Shown: positions 48,183-60,892, numbered from the stretch's first letter. The stretch: DNA of 64,000 nucleotides from Archivesica marissinica (GCA_014843695.1 CM026395.1:46838671-46902670); one strand, 5' to 3'. Notes: generated by a model not told the origin, from the sequence alone. Program-made: numbers and translations.

Positions 48183-48375
48183 CTACGCGCGCACATTACC
48201 CACTTGTTGCCGTTATGCGCGCGCGCAAATTAACCACTTTTGGGCGTAATGCGCGCGCGCAAATTAACCACTTTTGGGCGTAATGCGCGCGCGCAGATTA
48301 ACCAGTTCTGGGTGTATTGCGCGCGCGCAGATTAACCAGTTCTGGGCATATTGCGCACGCGCAGGTCGACCAATT
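48183..48375. repeat. 34-bp array of GCGC palindromes (NRF1-type sites)
   Basis: Six units at 34-bp spacing (landmarks near 48215, 48249, 48283, 48317, 48351), each with TGCGCGCGCGCA or a close form and AATTAACCACTTTTGGGCG. The last unit contains TGCGCACGCGCA (48352-48363), an exact fit to the published NRF1 consensus YGCGCAYGCGCR; the others differ at one central position. Regulatory use is inference. Confidence 0.85.
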
Positions 48376-49114
48376 ATGGTCTCGATTCATAGCTCCCTGT
48401 TTCCCCAAGTAGCCGTTATTGTTCGGACGTAAAGTTATTATACTTAAGGATGCATACCACTGTATGTTATCCTTCTTCGCGCTATAGTAAATCGATGAAC
48501 TGTCACAGTCAAATTCTCAGTTCCAAACAAGAATCCACATTTACCGCATGCAGTTCGGTAAACTCCAGGGCTGCTGCTTGCTGTTAGACACAAGTAAGTC
48601 ATGGCATCACCATCAAAGTGTTTCACAATTTTCAAATGTAAACAAACACCGGTTAAAAATGGAGCACGTAAGGATCCTAGCTGTAGGGCTGTTTACTCAT
48701 CAATGCGCTGGGGCAAGTAATATTGAAATAAATGCACAAAAAGTATTCTTAAAATGCCACAGATACACCACAATTACAGTAAGAAATACAAACAGTCTGG
48801 TTCTACAGTAAAACATCATCAAATTATGATCTGCTTGATTGTAAATACTACTTTCTAGGATACAACGACCCGGAACCAATTCCCCAGTGGGGTCACACGT
48901 TAATTTGAAAAATGTGATAAAGTTAGTTTAAACAGTGATAAAGTTAGATAATCGGTCTCTATTATTCATTACCTTTTGGTTTTATTAATACAATATTTAA
49001 GTTGGGATCTTTTGTTGATTTTCCAAAATATAAATTTGGTACCTTTATATAATTGTTGACTTGCATTTTTTCATAATCTTGTCCCATCGTATATTTCATC
49101 TCTTGTTCCACACA
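48376..49114. other. AT-rich unique DNA, no supported gene
   Basis: Short opposing frames only, none with a recognisable motif. Confidence 0.5.
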
Positions 49115-49618
49115 GTATTGGCCAATCAATTCGGCATAGCCGTAGAAATTCTGATAATCTGTTGTCAACTATTCCAGCTAAAACTACCCTATATTCAAAT
49201 TCCTTCCTTCCATCGGCACTTCGTGAATGGAACAGCTTACCTAACGAGGCTAGAACTAGTCAATCACTGGATTCTTTCAATGCCTTTCTTAACATTAACA
49301 AAACTAAAATTGGAAAACTATTTTACTACGGGAAAAGAAGATCCCAGATTCTAAATACACGGCTTAGAACGAAACTAGTTCCCTGAACCATCATCTATTT
49401 CTAAAGAAAATTGTAGAATCACCATTATGCAGATGTGGTGGTATAGAAGATAACTTCCACTTCTTCTTCAATTCCATTTCTAGCATCAACGTACACTTCA
49501 ATAAGCTGTCCACAATTGGTAATGTCAACTTAAACACACTACTTCTCGGTGACACTTATAAGGATTTTGCAACCAACACTAAATGTCCTTGCTGTACACG
49601 AATACATTATTGACATTA
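49115..49618 (+). pseudogene. LINE C-terminal fragment, one frameshift
   Basis: Plus strand: RNSDNLLSTIPAKTTLYSNS, then LPSALREWNSLPNEA, GKLFYYGKRRSQILNTRLRT. At about 49375 the frame shifts by one base and continues LNHHLFLKKIVESPLCRCGG, EDNFHFFF, ending CPCCTRIHY-stop at about 49615. This is the typical end of a CR1/L2-like ORF2, including the CRCG-x-x-E-x-x-x-HFFF zinc-like motif (its last Cys replaced). 5'-truncated before the RT catalytic core. Apart from the one frameshift it is well preserved, so it is younger than the 45-kb copy. Confidence 0.9.
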
Positions 49619-50012
49619 AAAGGTCTGAGATGGATGACCTCTAAAATGTTCACATTGCGGATTCCAATCTGAATGCTGTCGTTATTGACAACCGATCCTA
49701 TTCAACCAATTTTCTTTAGTTTAAACAAATCTCTTCTTTTCGTGCTCCGATTTGATATTTCATGCTCTTGAACTTTCTTCAAATATTCATTTAAATATTA
49801 ACTTTTTTCTTTTTAACATCCAAAACTATTGACTCACTAAAACAATAACTTCTGAAATTCTTGAGCATAAACCTAGAATATATTTCACGTATTTTCATTG
49901 TTATATATATTATTCTCCTCCTATTGTATATCAAACTGCTGTTAAATTATATGTAAATTGTTCATTCCTTGATTACATGTAAAAATACTGAAATAAATCA
50001 TGTTTAAACTAA
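49619..50012 (+). mobile_element. 3' UTR of the LINE fragment
   Basis: AT-rich non-coding stretch ending GAAATAAATCATGTTTAAAC TAA, shared with 27.77 kb. The 39-bp array begins immediately at this end. Confidence 0.6.
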
Positions 50013-51635
50013 ACCTTCCGATTGTCAGTAATGTTTATAAGTAAACTGTAAACCTTCCGATTGTCAGTAATGTTTATAAGTAAACTGTAAACCTTCCGAT
50101 TGTCAGTAATGTTTATAAGTAAACTGTAAACCTTCCGATTGTCAGTAATGTTTATAAGTAAACTGTAAACCTTCCGATTGTCAGTAATGTTTATAAGTAA
50201 ACTGTAAACCTTCCGATTGTCAGTAATGTTTATAAGTAAACTGTAAACCTTCCGATTGTCAGTAATGTTTATAAGTAAACTGTAAACCTTCCGATTGTCA
50301 GTAATGTTTATAAGTAAACTGTAAACCTTCCGATTGTCAGTAATGTTTATAAGTAAACTGTAAACCTTCCGATTGTCAGTAATGTTTATAAGTAAACTGT
50401 AAACCTTCCGATTGTCAGTAATGTTTATAAGTAAACTGTAAACCTTCCGATTGTCAGTAATGTTTATAAGTAAACTGTAAACCTTCCGATTGTCAGTAAT
50501 GTTTATAAGTAAACTGTAAACCTTCCGATTGTCAGTAATGTTTATAAGTAAACTGTAAACCTTCCGATTGTCAGTAATGTTTATAAGTAAACTGTAAACC
50601 TTCCAATTGTCAGTAATGTTTATAAGTAAACTGTAAACCTTCCGATTGTCAGTAATGTTTATAAGTAAACTGTAAACCTTCCGATTGTCAGTAATGTTTA
50701 TAAGTAAACTGTAAACCTTCCAATTGTCAGTAATGTTTATAAGTAAACTGTAAACCTTCCGATTGTCAGTAATGTTTATAAGTAAACTGTAAACCTTCCG
50801 ATTGTCAGTAATGTTTATAAGTAAACTGTAAACCTTCCAATTGTCAGTAATGTTTATAAGTAAACTGTAAACCTTCCAATTGTCAGTAATGTTTATAAGT
50901 AAACTGTAAACCTTCCAATTGTCAGTAATGTTATTAAGTAAACTGTAAACCTTCCAATTGTCAGTAATGTTTATAAGTAAACTGTAAACCTTCCGATTGT
51001 CAGTAATGTTTATAAGTAAACTGTAAACCGTCCGATTGTCAGTAATGTTTATAAGTGAACTGTAAACCTTCCAATTGTCAGTAATGTTTATAAGTAAACT
51101 GTAAACCTTCCGATTGTCAGTAATGTTTATAAGTAAACTGTAAACCTTCTGATTGTCAGTAATGTTTATATATAAACTGCAAATCTTCCAATTGTCAGTA
51201 ATGTTTATATATAAACTGCAAATCTTCCAATTGTCAGTAATGATTATATGCAAACCTTCCGATTGTCAGTAATGTTTATATGTAAACTGCAAACCTTCCA
51301 ATTGTCAGTAATGTTTATATGTATACTGCAAACCTTCCGATTGTCAGTAATGTTTATATGTAAACTGCAAACCTTCCAATTGTCAGTAATGTTTATATGT
51401 ATACTGCAAACCTTCCGATTGTCAGTAATGTTTATATGCAAACCTTCCAATTGTCAGTAATGATTATAAGTAAACTGCAAACCTTCCAATTGTCAGTAAT
51501 GTTTATAAGTAAACTGTAAACCTTCCGAGTGTCAGTAATGTTCATAAGTAAACTGCAAACCTTCCGATTGTCAGTAATGTTTATAAGTAAACTGTAAATC
51601 TTCCGGTTGGCAGTAATGTTTATTATAAGTAAACA
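50013..51635. repeat. 39-bp tandem array
   Basis: About 42 copies with CTTCCGATTGTCAGTAATGT and TTATAAGTAAACTGTAAAC. The left two thirds is very homogeneous; the right end (from 51150) has ATATATAAACTGC and ATATGTATACTGC variants and shortened units. A 13-codon unit gives a 414-codon minus false frame. Confidence 0.97.
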
Positions 51636-52337
51636 GCGTATATAGTGCCAGCCAGGGGCGAATTCCCCCCGAGTCCCAGGCTTAAAAATAATCTTTTCAG
51701 TTACTATTTTTGGTCCGGGATTTTCATCTCTTTTACTTTATCATTTTCCCCCCGTCGACTGCCTCAATTTATCATTTTTACCCCTGTCGACTGCCTCAAT
51801 CTGTTTAAACATATTTATTCGACATTGTATAACATAATTTCCAACAAATAATTATGTACACAATAAATACAAAGTGGATTGAAATGAAAGCTAAAAACTG
51901 CTTGGATTTCTCTCCACGTAAATGCCTCAATTGAGTAATTTTATGACTGGATGATTTTTAAATTGACATTTGGGATCCCATAAATGTCCAATATATTTTC
52001 ATATCATATTTCGCTGTTAGACTTACCGTGTGTCAAGAAATAGAACATATTGAAATGGTGAATAATATAGAAAAATTATATCTATATTTATTTTGTCGAG
52101 TTATACAGATGTATTGTGCATCATGCATCAGTATGCACAGCTTCTGGTTTTATTAGAAGAATCGTGAGGCATGGGAAAGGTATGTATTTGAAATCGTATA
52201 TACCCTGCCGAGCCTGGAGCTATCACCCTGCAACGTTATCCAATCAAAATACTGGAAACTGAATTGAAGCGTAATCAATTAGTATATATACTACTATATG
52301 AGTGTTTTGGTTAATTAATCTGGGATGATACACCAAG
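51636..52337. other. AT-rich unique DNA
   Basis: Contains CCCCCGTCGACTGCCTCAAT and a near copy 30 bp later; nothing else recognised. Confidence 0.5.
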
Positions 52338-52510
52338 GTCTCGTGTCGGTGCTATACATCGTGCACGTAAAAGAACCAGATGAGACTCTGGAATGGGTCT
52401 CTGTCTGTATCATGCACTATCCTCCAAAATCTAAAATGATTAATCTCTTCAGGAGGCGTCACTCATATGGGCAACCGGTAGCGACGATAACTAAACGTAA
52501 AACACACTTT
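52338..52510 (+). mobile_element. 5'-truncated SINE (family C)
   Basis: Starts at AAGGTCTCGTGTCGGTGCTA and continues through GCACTATCCTCCAAAATC, TTCAGGAGGCGTCACTCATA to the complete tail CAACCGGTAGCGACGATAAC, ACGTAAAACACAC. The tRNA-like head is missing. Confidence 0.88.
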
Positions 52511-52757
52511 GGTTAATGTTTTGGAAAACACAAAAAAGTTGTTTCCAAATAATACACAAATACACTGCTAGCACACCCTTGGACCCATTGGTCGCATTTA
52601 ATAATAATTTACCATATTTTATTAATAACTTAAAACAAAGATATTCTTTATAAAAACAAAGTTACATGTATACGTTACTGGTAAATTGTATTTAAGAAAC
52701 AAATACATTAAAACTATAATTAATTAAAGGACATAAAAATAGAACTAAATAAGAATA
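52511..52757. other. AT-rich spacer
   Basis: Nothing recognised. Confidence 0.5.
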
Positions 52758-54690
52758 GTGTGGGGGTCAGACAGAAACGCAAGGGATCAGACAGAAACAC
52801 ACAGGGATCATACAGAAACACACAGGGATCAGACAGAAACACACAGGGGTCATACAGAAACACATGGGGGTCATACAGATACACACGGGGATCATACAGA
52901 AACACACGGGGATCAGACAGAAACACACGGGGATCAGACAGAAACACACGGGGATCATACAGAAACACACGGGGGTCATACAGATACACACGGGGATCAT
53001 ACAGAAACACACGGGGATCATACAGAAACACACGGGGATCATACAGAAACACACGGGGATCATACAGAAACACACGGGGATCATACAGAAACACACGGGG
53101 ATCATACAGAAACACACGGGGATCATACAGAAACACACGGGGATCAGACAGAAACACACAGGGATCATACAGAAACACACGGGGGTCATACAGAAACACA
53201 CGGGGATCATACAGAAACACACGGGGATCAGACAGAAACACACGGGGATCATACAGAAACACACGGGGATCAGACAGAAACACACGGGGATCATACAGAA
53301 ACACACGGGGGTCATACAGATACACACGGGGATCATATAGATACACACGGGGATCATACAGAAACACACGTGGATCAGACAGAAACACACGGGGATCAGA
53401 CAGAAACACACGGGGGTCATACAGATACACACGGGGATCATATAGATACACACGGGGATCATACAGAAACACACGTGGATCAGACAGAAACACACGGGGA
53501 TCAGACAGAAACACACGGGGATCATACAGAACACACGGGATCATACAGAAACACACGGGGTCATACAGAAACACACGGGGATCATACAGACAGAAACACA
53601 CGGGGATCAGACAGAAACACACGGGGATCATACAGAAACACACGGGGATCGTATAGATACACACGGGATCAGACAGAAACACACGGGGATCAGACAGAAA
53701 CACACGGGGATCATACAGAAACACACGGGGATCAGACAGAAACACACGGGGATCATACAGAAACCACGGGGTCATACGATACACACGGGATCAATAGATA
53801 CACACGGGGATCATACAGAAACACACGGGGATCAGACAGAAACACACGGGGATCAGACAGAAACACACGGGGATCATACAGAAACACACGGGGATCATAC
53901 AGAACACACGGGGTCATACAGAAACACACGGGGATCATACAGAAACACACGGGATCAGACAGAAACACACGGGATCATACAGAAACACACGGGATCGTAT
54001 AGATACACACGGGGATCAGACAGAAACACACGGGATCAGACAGAAACACACGGGGATCATACAGAAACACACGGGGATCAGACAGAAACACACAGGGATC
54101 ATACAGAAACACACGGGGATCATACAGAAACACACGGGGATCAGACAGAAACACACGGGGATCATACAGAAACACACAGGGATCAGACAGAAACACACGG
54201 GGATCGTACAGAAACACACGGGGATCATACAGAAACACACAGGGATCAGACAGAAACACACGGGGATCATACAGAAACACACGGGGATCATACAGAAACA
54301 CACAGGGATTATACAGAAACACACGGGGATCGTATAGATACACACGGGGATCATACAGAAACACACAAGATCAGACAGAAACACACGGGGATCATACAGA
54401 AACACACGGGGTCATACAGAAACACACGGGATCAGACGAAACACACGGGGATCAGACAGAAACACACGGGATCAGACAGAAAGGGGATCATACAGAACAC
54501 ACGGGGATCATACAGAACACACGGGGATCATACAGAAACACACGGGGATCCTACAGAAACACACGGGGATCATACAGAAACACACAGGGATCATACAGAA
54601 ACACACGGGGATCATACAGAAACACACGGGGGTCATACAGAAACACACGGGGATCATACAGAAACACACGGGGATCATACAGAAACACAC
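52758..54690. repeat. 21-bp tandem array (runs into gap)
   Basis: About 92 copies of ACAGAAACACACGGGGATCAT, with GATCAGAC, GGGGGTCAT and GATACACAC variants. Single-base deletions cluster around 53530-54000 and 54400-54510, breaking the otherwise open frames on both strands. These look like true decay or assembly errors in a hard region. Confidence 0.97.
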
Positions 54691-55690
54691 NNNNNNNNNN
54701 NNNNNNNNNNNNNNNNNNNNNNNNNNNNNNNNNNNNNNNNNNNNNNNNNNNNNNNNNNNNNNNNNNNNNNNNNNNNNNNNNNNNNNNNNNNNNNNNNNNN
54801 NNNNNNNNNNNNNNNNNNNNNNNNNNNNNNNNNNNNNNNNNNNNNNNNNNNNNNNNNNNNNNNNNNNNNNNNNNNNNNNNNNNNNNNNNNNNNNNNNNNN
54901 NNNNNNNNNNNNNNNNNNNNNNNNNNNNNNNNNNNNNNNNNNNNNNNNNNNNNNNNNNNNNNNNNNNNNNNNNNNNNNNNNNNNNNNNNNNNNNNNNNNN
55001 NNNNNNNNNNNNNNNNNNNNNNNNNNNNNNNNNNNNNNNNNNNNNNNNNNNNNNNNNNNNNNNNNNNNNNNNNNNNNNNNNNNNNNNNNNNNNNNNNNNN
55101 NNNNNNNNNNNNNNNNNNNNNNNNNNNNNNNNNNNNNNNNNNNNNNNNNNNNNNNNNNNNNNNNNNNNNNNNNNNNNNNNNNNNNNNNNNNNNNNNNNNN
55201 NNNNNNNNNNNNNNNNNNNNNNNNNNNNNNNNNNNNNNNNNNNNNNNNNNNNNNNNNNNNNNNNNNNNNNNNNNNNNNNNNNNNNNNNNNNNNNNNNNNN
55301 NNNNNNNNNNNNNNNNNNNNNNNNNNNNNNNNNNNNNNNNNNNNNNNNNNNNNNNNNNNNNNNNNNNNNNNNNNNNNNNNNNNNNNNNNNNNNNNNNNNN
55401 NNNNNNNNNNNNNNNNNNNNNNNNNNNNNNNNNNNNNNNNNNNNNNNNNNNNNNNNNNNNNNNNNNNNNNNNNNNNNNNNNNNNNNNNNNNNNNNNNNNN
55501 NNNNNNNNNNNNNNNNNNNNNNNNNNNNNNNNNNNNNNNNNNNNNNNNNNNNNNNNNNNNNNNNNNNNNNNNNNNNNNNNNNNNNNNNNNNNNNNNNNNN
55601 NNNNNNNNNNNNNNNNNNNNNNNNNNNNNNNNNNNNNNNNNNNNNNNNNNNNNNNNNNNNNNNNNNNNNNNNNNNNNNNNNNNNNNNNNN
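54691..55690. other. Assembly gap, 1000 N
   Basis: Exactly 1000 N. The 21-bp array lies to the left and the unrelated 59-bp array to the right, so the junction of two arrays is hidden. Confidence 0.99.
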
Positions 55691-57573
55691 TGCCTACACC
55701 TATAGCTGGAGAGTCGCCATTTTAAGCTGTTGGTAGGGCCTACCACTTTCTGCCTACACCTATAACTGGAGAGTCGCCATATAAGCTGTTAGTAGGCCCT
55801 ACCACTTTCTGCCTACACCTATAACCGGAGAGTTACCATATAAGCTGTTTGTAGGGCAAATCACCTTCTGCCTACACCTATAACCGGAGAGTCGCCATAT
55901 AAGCTGTTGGTAGGGCCTACCACTTTCTGCCTACACCTATAGCTGGAGAGTCGCCATATAAGCTGTTGGTAGGGCCTACCACTTTCTGCCTACACCTATA
56001 ACCGGAGAGTCGCCATATAAGCTGTTTGTAGGGCCAACCACTTTCTGCCTACACCTATAACCGGAGAGTCGCCATATAAGCTGTTGGTAGGGCCTACCAC
56101 TTTCTGCCTACACCTATAGCTGGAGAGTCGCCATATAAGCTGTTGATAGGGCCTACCACTTTCTGCCTACACCTATAGCTGGAGAGTCGCCATATAAGCT
56201 GTTGGTAGGGCCTACCACTTTCTGCCTACACATATAGCCGGAGAGTCGCCATATAAGCTGTTTGTAGGGCCTACCACTTTCTGCCTACACCTATAGCCGG
56301 AGAGTCGCCACATAAGCTGTTGGTAGGGCCAACCACTTTCTGCCTACACATATAGCCGGAGAGTCGCCATATAAGCTGTTGATAGGGCCTACCACTTTCT
56401 GCCTACACCTATAGCCGGATTGTCGCCACATAAGCTGTTGGTAGGGCCAAACACTTTCTGCCTACACCTATAGCCGGAGAGTCGCCATATAAGCTGTTGA
56501 TAGGGCCTACCACTTTCTGCCTACACCATTAGCTGGAGAGTCGCCATATAAGCTGCTTGTAGGGCCTACCACTTTCTGCCTACACCTATAGCTGGAGAGT
56601 CTCCATATAAGCTGTTTGTAGGGCCTACCATTTTCTGCCTACACCTATATCTGGAGAATCGCCATATAAGCTGTTGGTAGGGCCTACCACTTTCTGCCTA
56701 CACCTATAGCTGGAGAGTCGCCATATAAGCTGTTGGTAGGGCCAACCACTTTCTGTCTACACCTATAGCCGGAGAGTCGCCATATAAGCTGTTGATAGGG
56801 CCTACCACTTTCTGCCTGCACCTATAGCTGGAGAGTCGCCACATAAGCTGTTGGTGGGGCCAACCACTTTCTGCCTACACCTATAGCTGGAGAGTCGCCA
56901 TATAAGCTGTTGATAGGGCCTACCACTTTCTGCCTACACCTATAGCCGGAGAATTGCCATATAAGCTGTTGATAGGGCCTACCACTTTCTGCCTACACCT
57001 ATGGCCGGAGAGTCGCCATATAAGCTGTTGGTAGGGCCTACCACTTTCTGCCTACACCTATAGCCGGAGAGTCGCCATATAAGCTTGTAGGGCTACCACT
57101 TCTGCCTACACCTATAACTGGAGAGTCGCCATATAAGCTGTTGGTAGGGCCTACCACTTTCTGCCTACCTATAACCGGAGAGTCGCCATATAAGCTGTTG
57201 GTAGGGCCTACCACTTTCTGCCTACACCTATAGCCGGAGAGTCGCCATATAAGCTGTTGGTAGGGCCTACCACTTTCTGCCTACACCTATAACTGGAGAG
57301 TCGCCATATAAGTTGTTGGTAGGGCCTACCACTTTCTGCCTACACCTATAACTGGAGAGTCGCCATATAAGCTGTTGGTAGGGCCTACCACTTTCTGCCT
57401 ACACCTATATCTGGAGAGTCGCCATATAAGCTGTTGGTAGGGCCTATCACTTTCTGCCTACACCTGTAGCCGGAGGGTCGCCATATAAGCTGTTGGTAGG
57501 GCCTACCACTTTCTGCCTACACCTATAGCTGGAGAGTCGCCATATAAGCAGTTTGTAGGGCCTAGAACTTTCA
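55691..57573. repeat. 59-bp tandem array
   Basis: About 32 copies with CTGCCTACACCTATAGCCGG, AGAGTCGCCATATAAGCTGT and TGGTAGGGCCTACCACTTT; GGTAGGGCCTACC is an internal near-palindrome. The first unit has CCATTTTAAG (60 bp). The array ends at GGGCCTAGAACTTTC. Confidence 0.96.
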
Positions 57574-57649
57574 GCTCGTTTTATTAACTTGTAAACTTTA
57601 CTTTAATAGTCAGTGCATAATGACCGTTTATTGCCATATATAGCGTTGA

Positions 57650-57651
57650 AG

Positions 57652-57714
<63 letters not shown>

Positions 57715-57754
57715 TTGCTGCTGTTGTTGTTTCTGTTGTTGTTGCTGTTGCTGC

Positions 57755-57841
<87 letters not shown>

Positions 57842-58190
57842 GTTGTTGTTGGTGTTGTTGTTGTTGTGTTGTTGTTGTGTTGTTGTTGTGTTGTTGTTGT
57901 GTTGTTGGTGTGTTGTTGGTGTGTTGTTGGTGTGTTGTTGGTGTGTTGTTGGTGTGGTGTTGTTGTTGTTGTGTTGTTGTTGTTGTTGGTGTGTTGTTGG
58001 TGTGTTGTTGGTGTGTTGTTGGTGTGTTGTTGTGTTGTTGTTGTGTTGTTGTTGTGTTGTTGTTGTTGTTGTGTTGTTGTTGTGTTGTTGTTGTGTTGTT
58101 GGTGTGTTGTTGTTGTGTTGTTGTTGTGTTGTTGTTGTGTTGTTGTTGTTGTTGTGTTGTTGTTGGTGTGTTGTTGGTGTGTTGTTGTTG
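57650..58190. repeat. GTT/AAC trinucleotide microsatellite
   Basis: About 540 bp of TTG repeats. The left part is interrupted by TGC (CTG) triplets, the right part by GTGTTG and GGTGTG slips. It translates to poly-Leu/Val/Cys on plus and poly-Gln/Asn/Thr on minus in every frame; no gene structure accompanies it. Confidence 0.95.
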
Positions 58191-58625
58191 TAATATTATT
58201 AGTATTGTCATTGTCGTTGCAATAATAAAAGTAAAATAGTGCCATATGGTATAATATGGACAGATGAATAAACTGAAAGATTAATTATTTTATTTAATAA
58301 AGTAACAAAACATACAACAGCATACAATTCTAAGCTCTGATAATGTTCTATTCTACTTAAAATATATTTATGGACGGATATCAATATACAGGCACGCTTG
58401 TATTAAGAGATCACCAAATGGAAACGTTCAGCACTCGTTCTCTACGCAGGAACCATCTCTTAATGCAGGCTAATTTGTTTCTAACAACACAAACGGGAAC
58501 TGAAAAAGTGATATTTAAAATAGGGAGGTATTTCGATCAGGTTTGACTGTATGTCGGAATCAAGGAGGCTGATAGCAACACGTGTACAGTTGTATAATTT
58601 GTCTAGATCATTTCAAGACAGTTGG
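58191..58625. other. AT-rich unique DNA
   Basis: No gene or repeat recognised. Confidence 0.5.
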
Positions 58626-59392
58626 AAAATAAATAGTTCAACCATATGTTGTATGAACAATAAATAAATAGTTCAACCATATGTTGTATGAACAATAAAT
58701 AAATAGTTCAACCATATGTTGTATGAACAATAAATAAATAGTTCAACCATATGTTGTATGAACAATAAATAAATAGTTCAACCATATGTTGTATGAACAA
58801 TAAATAAATAGTTCAACCTTATGTTGTATGAACAATAAATAAATAGTTCAACCATATGTTGTATGAACAATAAATAAATAGTTCAACCATATGTTGTATG
58901 AACAATAAATAAATAGTTCAACCATATGTTGTATGAACAATAAATAAATAGTTCAACCATATGTTGTATGAACAATAAATAAATAGTTCAACCATATGTT
59001 GTATGAACAATAAATAAATAGTTCAACCTTATGTTGTATGAACAATAAATAAATAGTTCAACCTTATGTTGTATGAACAATAAATAAATAGTTCAATCAT
59101 ATGTTGTATGAACAATTGGAAGTCGTGATAGCGCAGTGGGTGCGCGTTCGCTTCAGGTGCGAAAGGTCCGGAGTTCGAGCCCCGCTGGAGCCGTTACGAT
59201 TGTGCCCTTAGGCAAGGCATTTAAATTCCACATTGCCTCTTCTCTCCTTCGTGGCGATGGATTCCATCAGGAATGAGGTCTTGAGAGTGATTAATATAAG
59301 TTGAAAGAACTTGTTTCGCAATCGAGCTAAAAAAAATTGTATAAACTATGAACAATAAATAAATAGTTCAACCATATGTTGTATGAACAATC
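58626..59392. repeat. 35-bp tandem array split by a SINE
   Basis: About 14 copies of GTTCAACCATATGTTGTATG plus AACAATAAATAAATA, interrupted at 59117-59346 by a SINE and resuming for about one unit. Copies are nearly identical. Confidence 0.96.
59117..59346 (+). mobile_element. tRNA-derived SINE (family A), inserted in satellite
   Basis: A 230-bp SINE with A-box region TAGCGCAGTGGG and B-box GAGTTCGAGCCCCG, body CCTTAGGCAAGGCATTTAAA and GGAATGAGGTCTTGAGAG, tail TTTCGCAATCGAGC with an A-rich run. TATGAACAAT, part of the satellite monomer, is duplicated exactly at 59107-59116 and 59347-59356, marking the insertion point. Confidence 0.95.
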
Positions 59393-59892
59393 ACACGAGT
59401 GAGGTAATTAACAATGAATCATGTTCTTACATAATTGTTAACCCCTTGCAATGTCGCGATTGGCTGATTCAGACCACGTGACCGCCGCTCATAACCCAAT
59501 GAACCGCAAAAGTATTCTGTTCTCAAAGTATAAAATTTGTTTATTAATGCGCGACTGCGCAAAAATATAGTCCTTTCCAACACTATGGAAGCGTGTACAG
59601 CGTAACGGAAATGTTGACAGCCTCTTTTGCAATTTATAAATTTGTCGTTGTAATAATACCAATTGAATGTTTTTTTCTGTGTTTCACCGATGTATAAAAA
59701 TCTTAAATGAAACGCCGAAAAATAACATTTAATTGTTAAGTCTGACAATAACCCCTTCATCATTAAAATAATTCAAATGTGTAACTAAAATTGGACGTGT
59801 ACGTCAAATTAACGAATATATAACTTGTAACGTTCCCCAAATCATGTGATGAAATCATAAAACCATATACCGGTAATTCATATCTGTTGTTT
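59393..59892. other. Unique DNA with dispersed repeat copy
   Basis: 59430-59520 is the inverse of 27860-27950 (see that entry). A 114-codon minus frame over this segment (59763-59419) has no recognised motif. Confidence 0.5.
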
Positions 59893-60364
59893 CAAATGTC
59901 CTTAAACATGGACATATGTTCGTGAATTTAAATGTTCTTAAACATGGATACATGTTCGTGAATTTAAATGTCCTTAAACATGGACACATGTTCGCGAATT
60001 TAAATGTCCTTAAACATGGACACATGTTCGTGAATTTAAATGTCCTTAAACATGGACACATGTTCGTGAATTTAAATGTCCTTAAACATGGACACATGTT
60101 CGTGAATTTAAATGTCCTTAAACATGGACACATGTTCGCGAATTTAAATGTCCTTAAACATGGACACATGTTCGTGAATTTACATGTCCTTAAACATGGA
60201 TACATGTTCGTGAGTTTACATGTCCTTAAACATGGATACATGTTCGCGAATTTAAATGTCCTTTAACATGGATACATGTTCGTGAATTTAAATGTCCTTA
60301 AACATGGATACATGTTCGCGAATTTAAATGTCCTTAACATGGACACATGTTCGCGAATTTAAAG
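59893..60364. repeat. 36-bp tandem array
   Basis: About 13 copies of AAATGTCCTTAAACATGGAC plus ACATGTTCGTGAATTT; GTGAATT and GCGAATT variants. The unit contains inverted ACATG/CATGT halves. Confidence 0.95.
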
Positions 60365-60429
60365 GTACAGTCCTGTTCAGAATCACTGTTACAATTTATA
60401 AAAAAGATGTTTTCATGTAATGTTCCATT

Positions 60430-60625
60430 AATATCAAACCCATTGCGGGGACCTAGACATGTTTTCCTGGGCAGGCTAAGCTAACCAAAGTGGTTAACCA
60501 GTAATAAGCAATGTGTGTGAGGTGCCTTGCTCAATGACATTACATACGTGGCCTGACCGAGTATTGAACCCGGGACCGATCGATTTCAAATCCGACTGTC
60601 TACCACTGGACCACGGATGCCACAC
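60430..60625 (-). mobile_element. tRNA-derived SINE (family D)
   Basis: On the minus strand the head GGCATCCGTGGTCCAGTGGT AGA resembles a tRNA D-arm/A-box and TCCCGGGTTCAATACTC a B-box. The body includes GAGCAAGGCACCTCACAC, and the tail GTCCCCGCAATGGGTTTGAT. No anticodon arm or acceptor stem of a functional tRNA can be formed convincingly. Confidence 0.8.
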
Positions 60626-60892
60626 TTCTAATTGTACTCATTATAAAACCATTAATACCCAAGTGGCTCAGAAAACAAATCAAATAAAAGACATTTTAAA
60701 TGTCGATAATAATAACATCTTTTTTGACAATCCTAGTCTTTTTTTAGAAAAATACTATCCCAAATTTGGACGTAAGTCGTTCGGCTCTGTCTATCTCAAC
60801 ACATTCTAGTTACGTCATCATAATTTAAATAAGTTCTAAAAATAGCGCACAGTATGCAAATTAGTATCACCGAGGTTTCCCGAGTGTCTTAC
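60626..60892. other. Unique DNA
   Basis: A plus frame ending at 60809 runs out of the SINE and is not supported. Confidence 0.4.

Noticed and set aside
48962..49168. 68-codon minus frame (IKPKGNE end)
   Set aside because: Partly antisense to the LINE fragment; AT-rich and without splice sites or motif.
57603..58245. Polyglutamine/polyasparagine protein on the minus strand, or Leu/Val-rich membrane protein on plus
   Set aside because: Simple GTT/AAC microsatellite; the non-repeat ends add only short unrelated residues and no gene structure.
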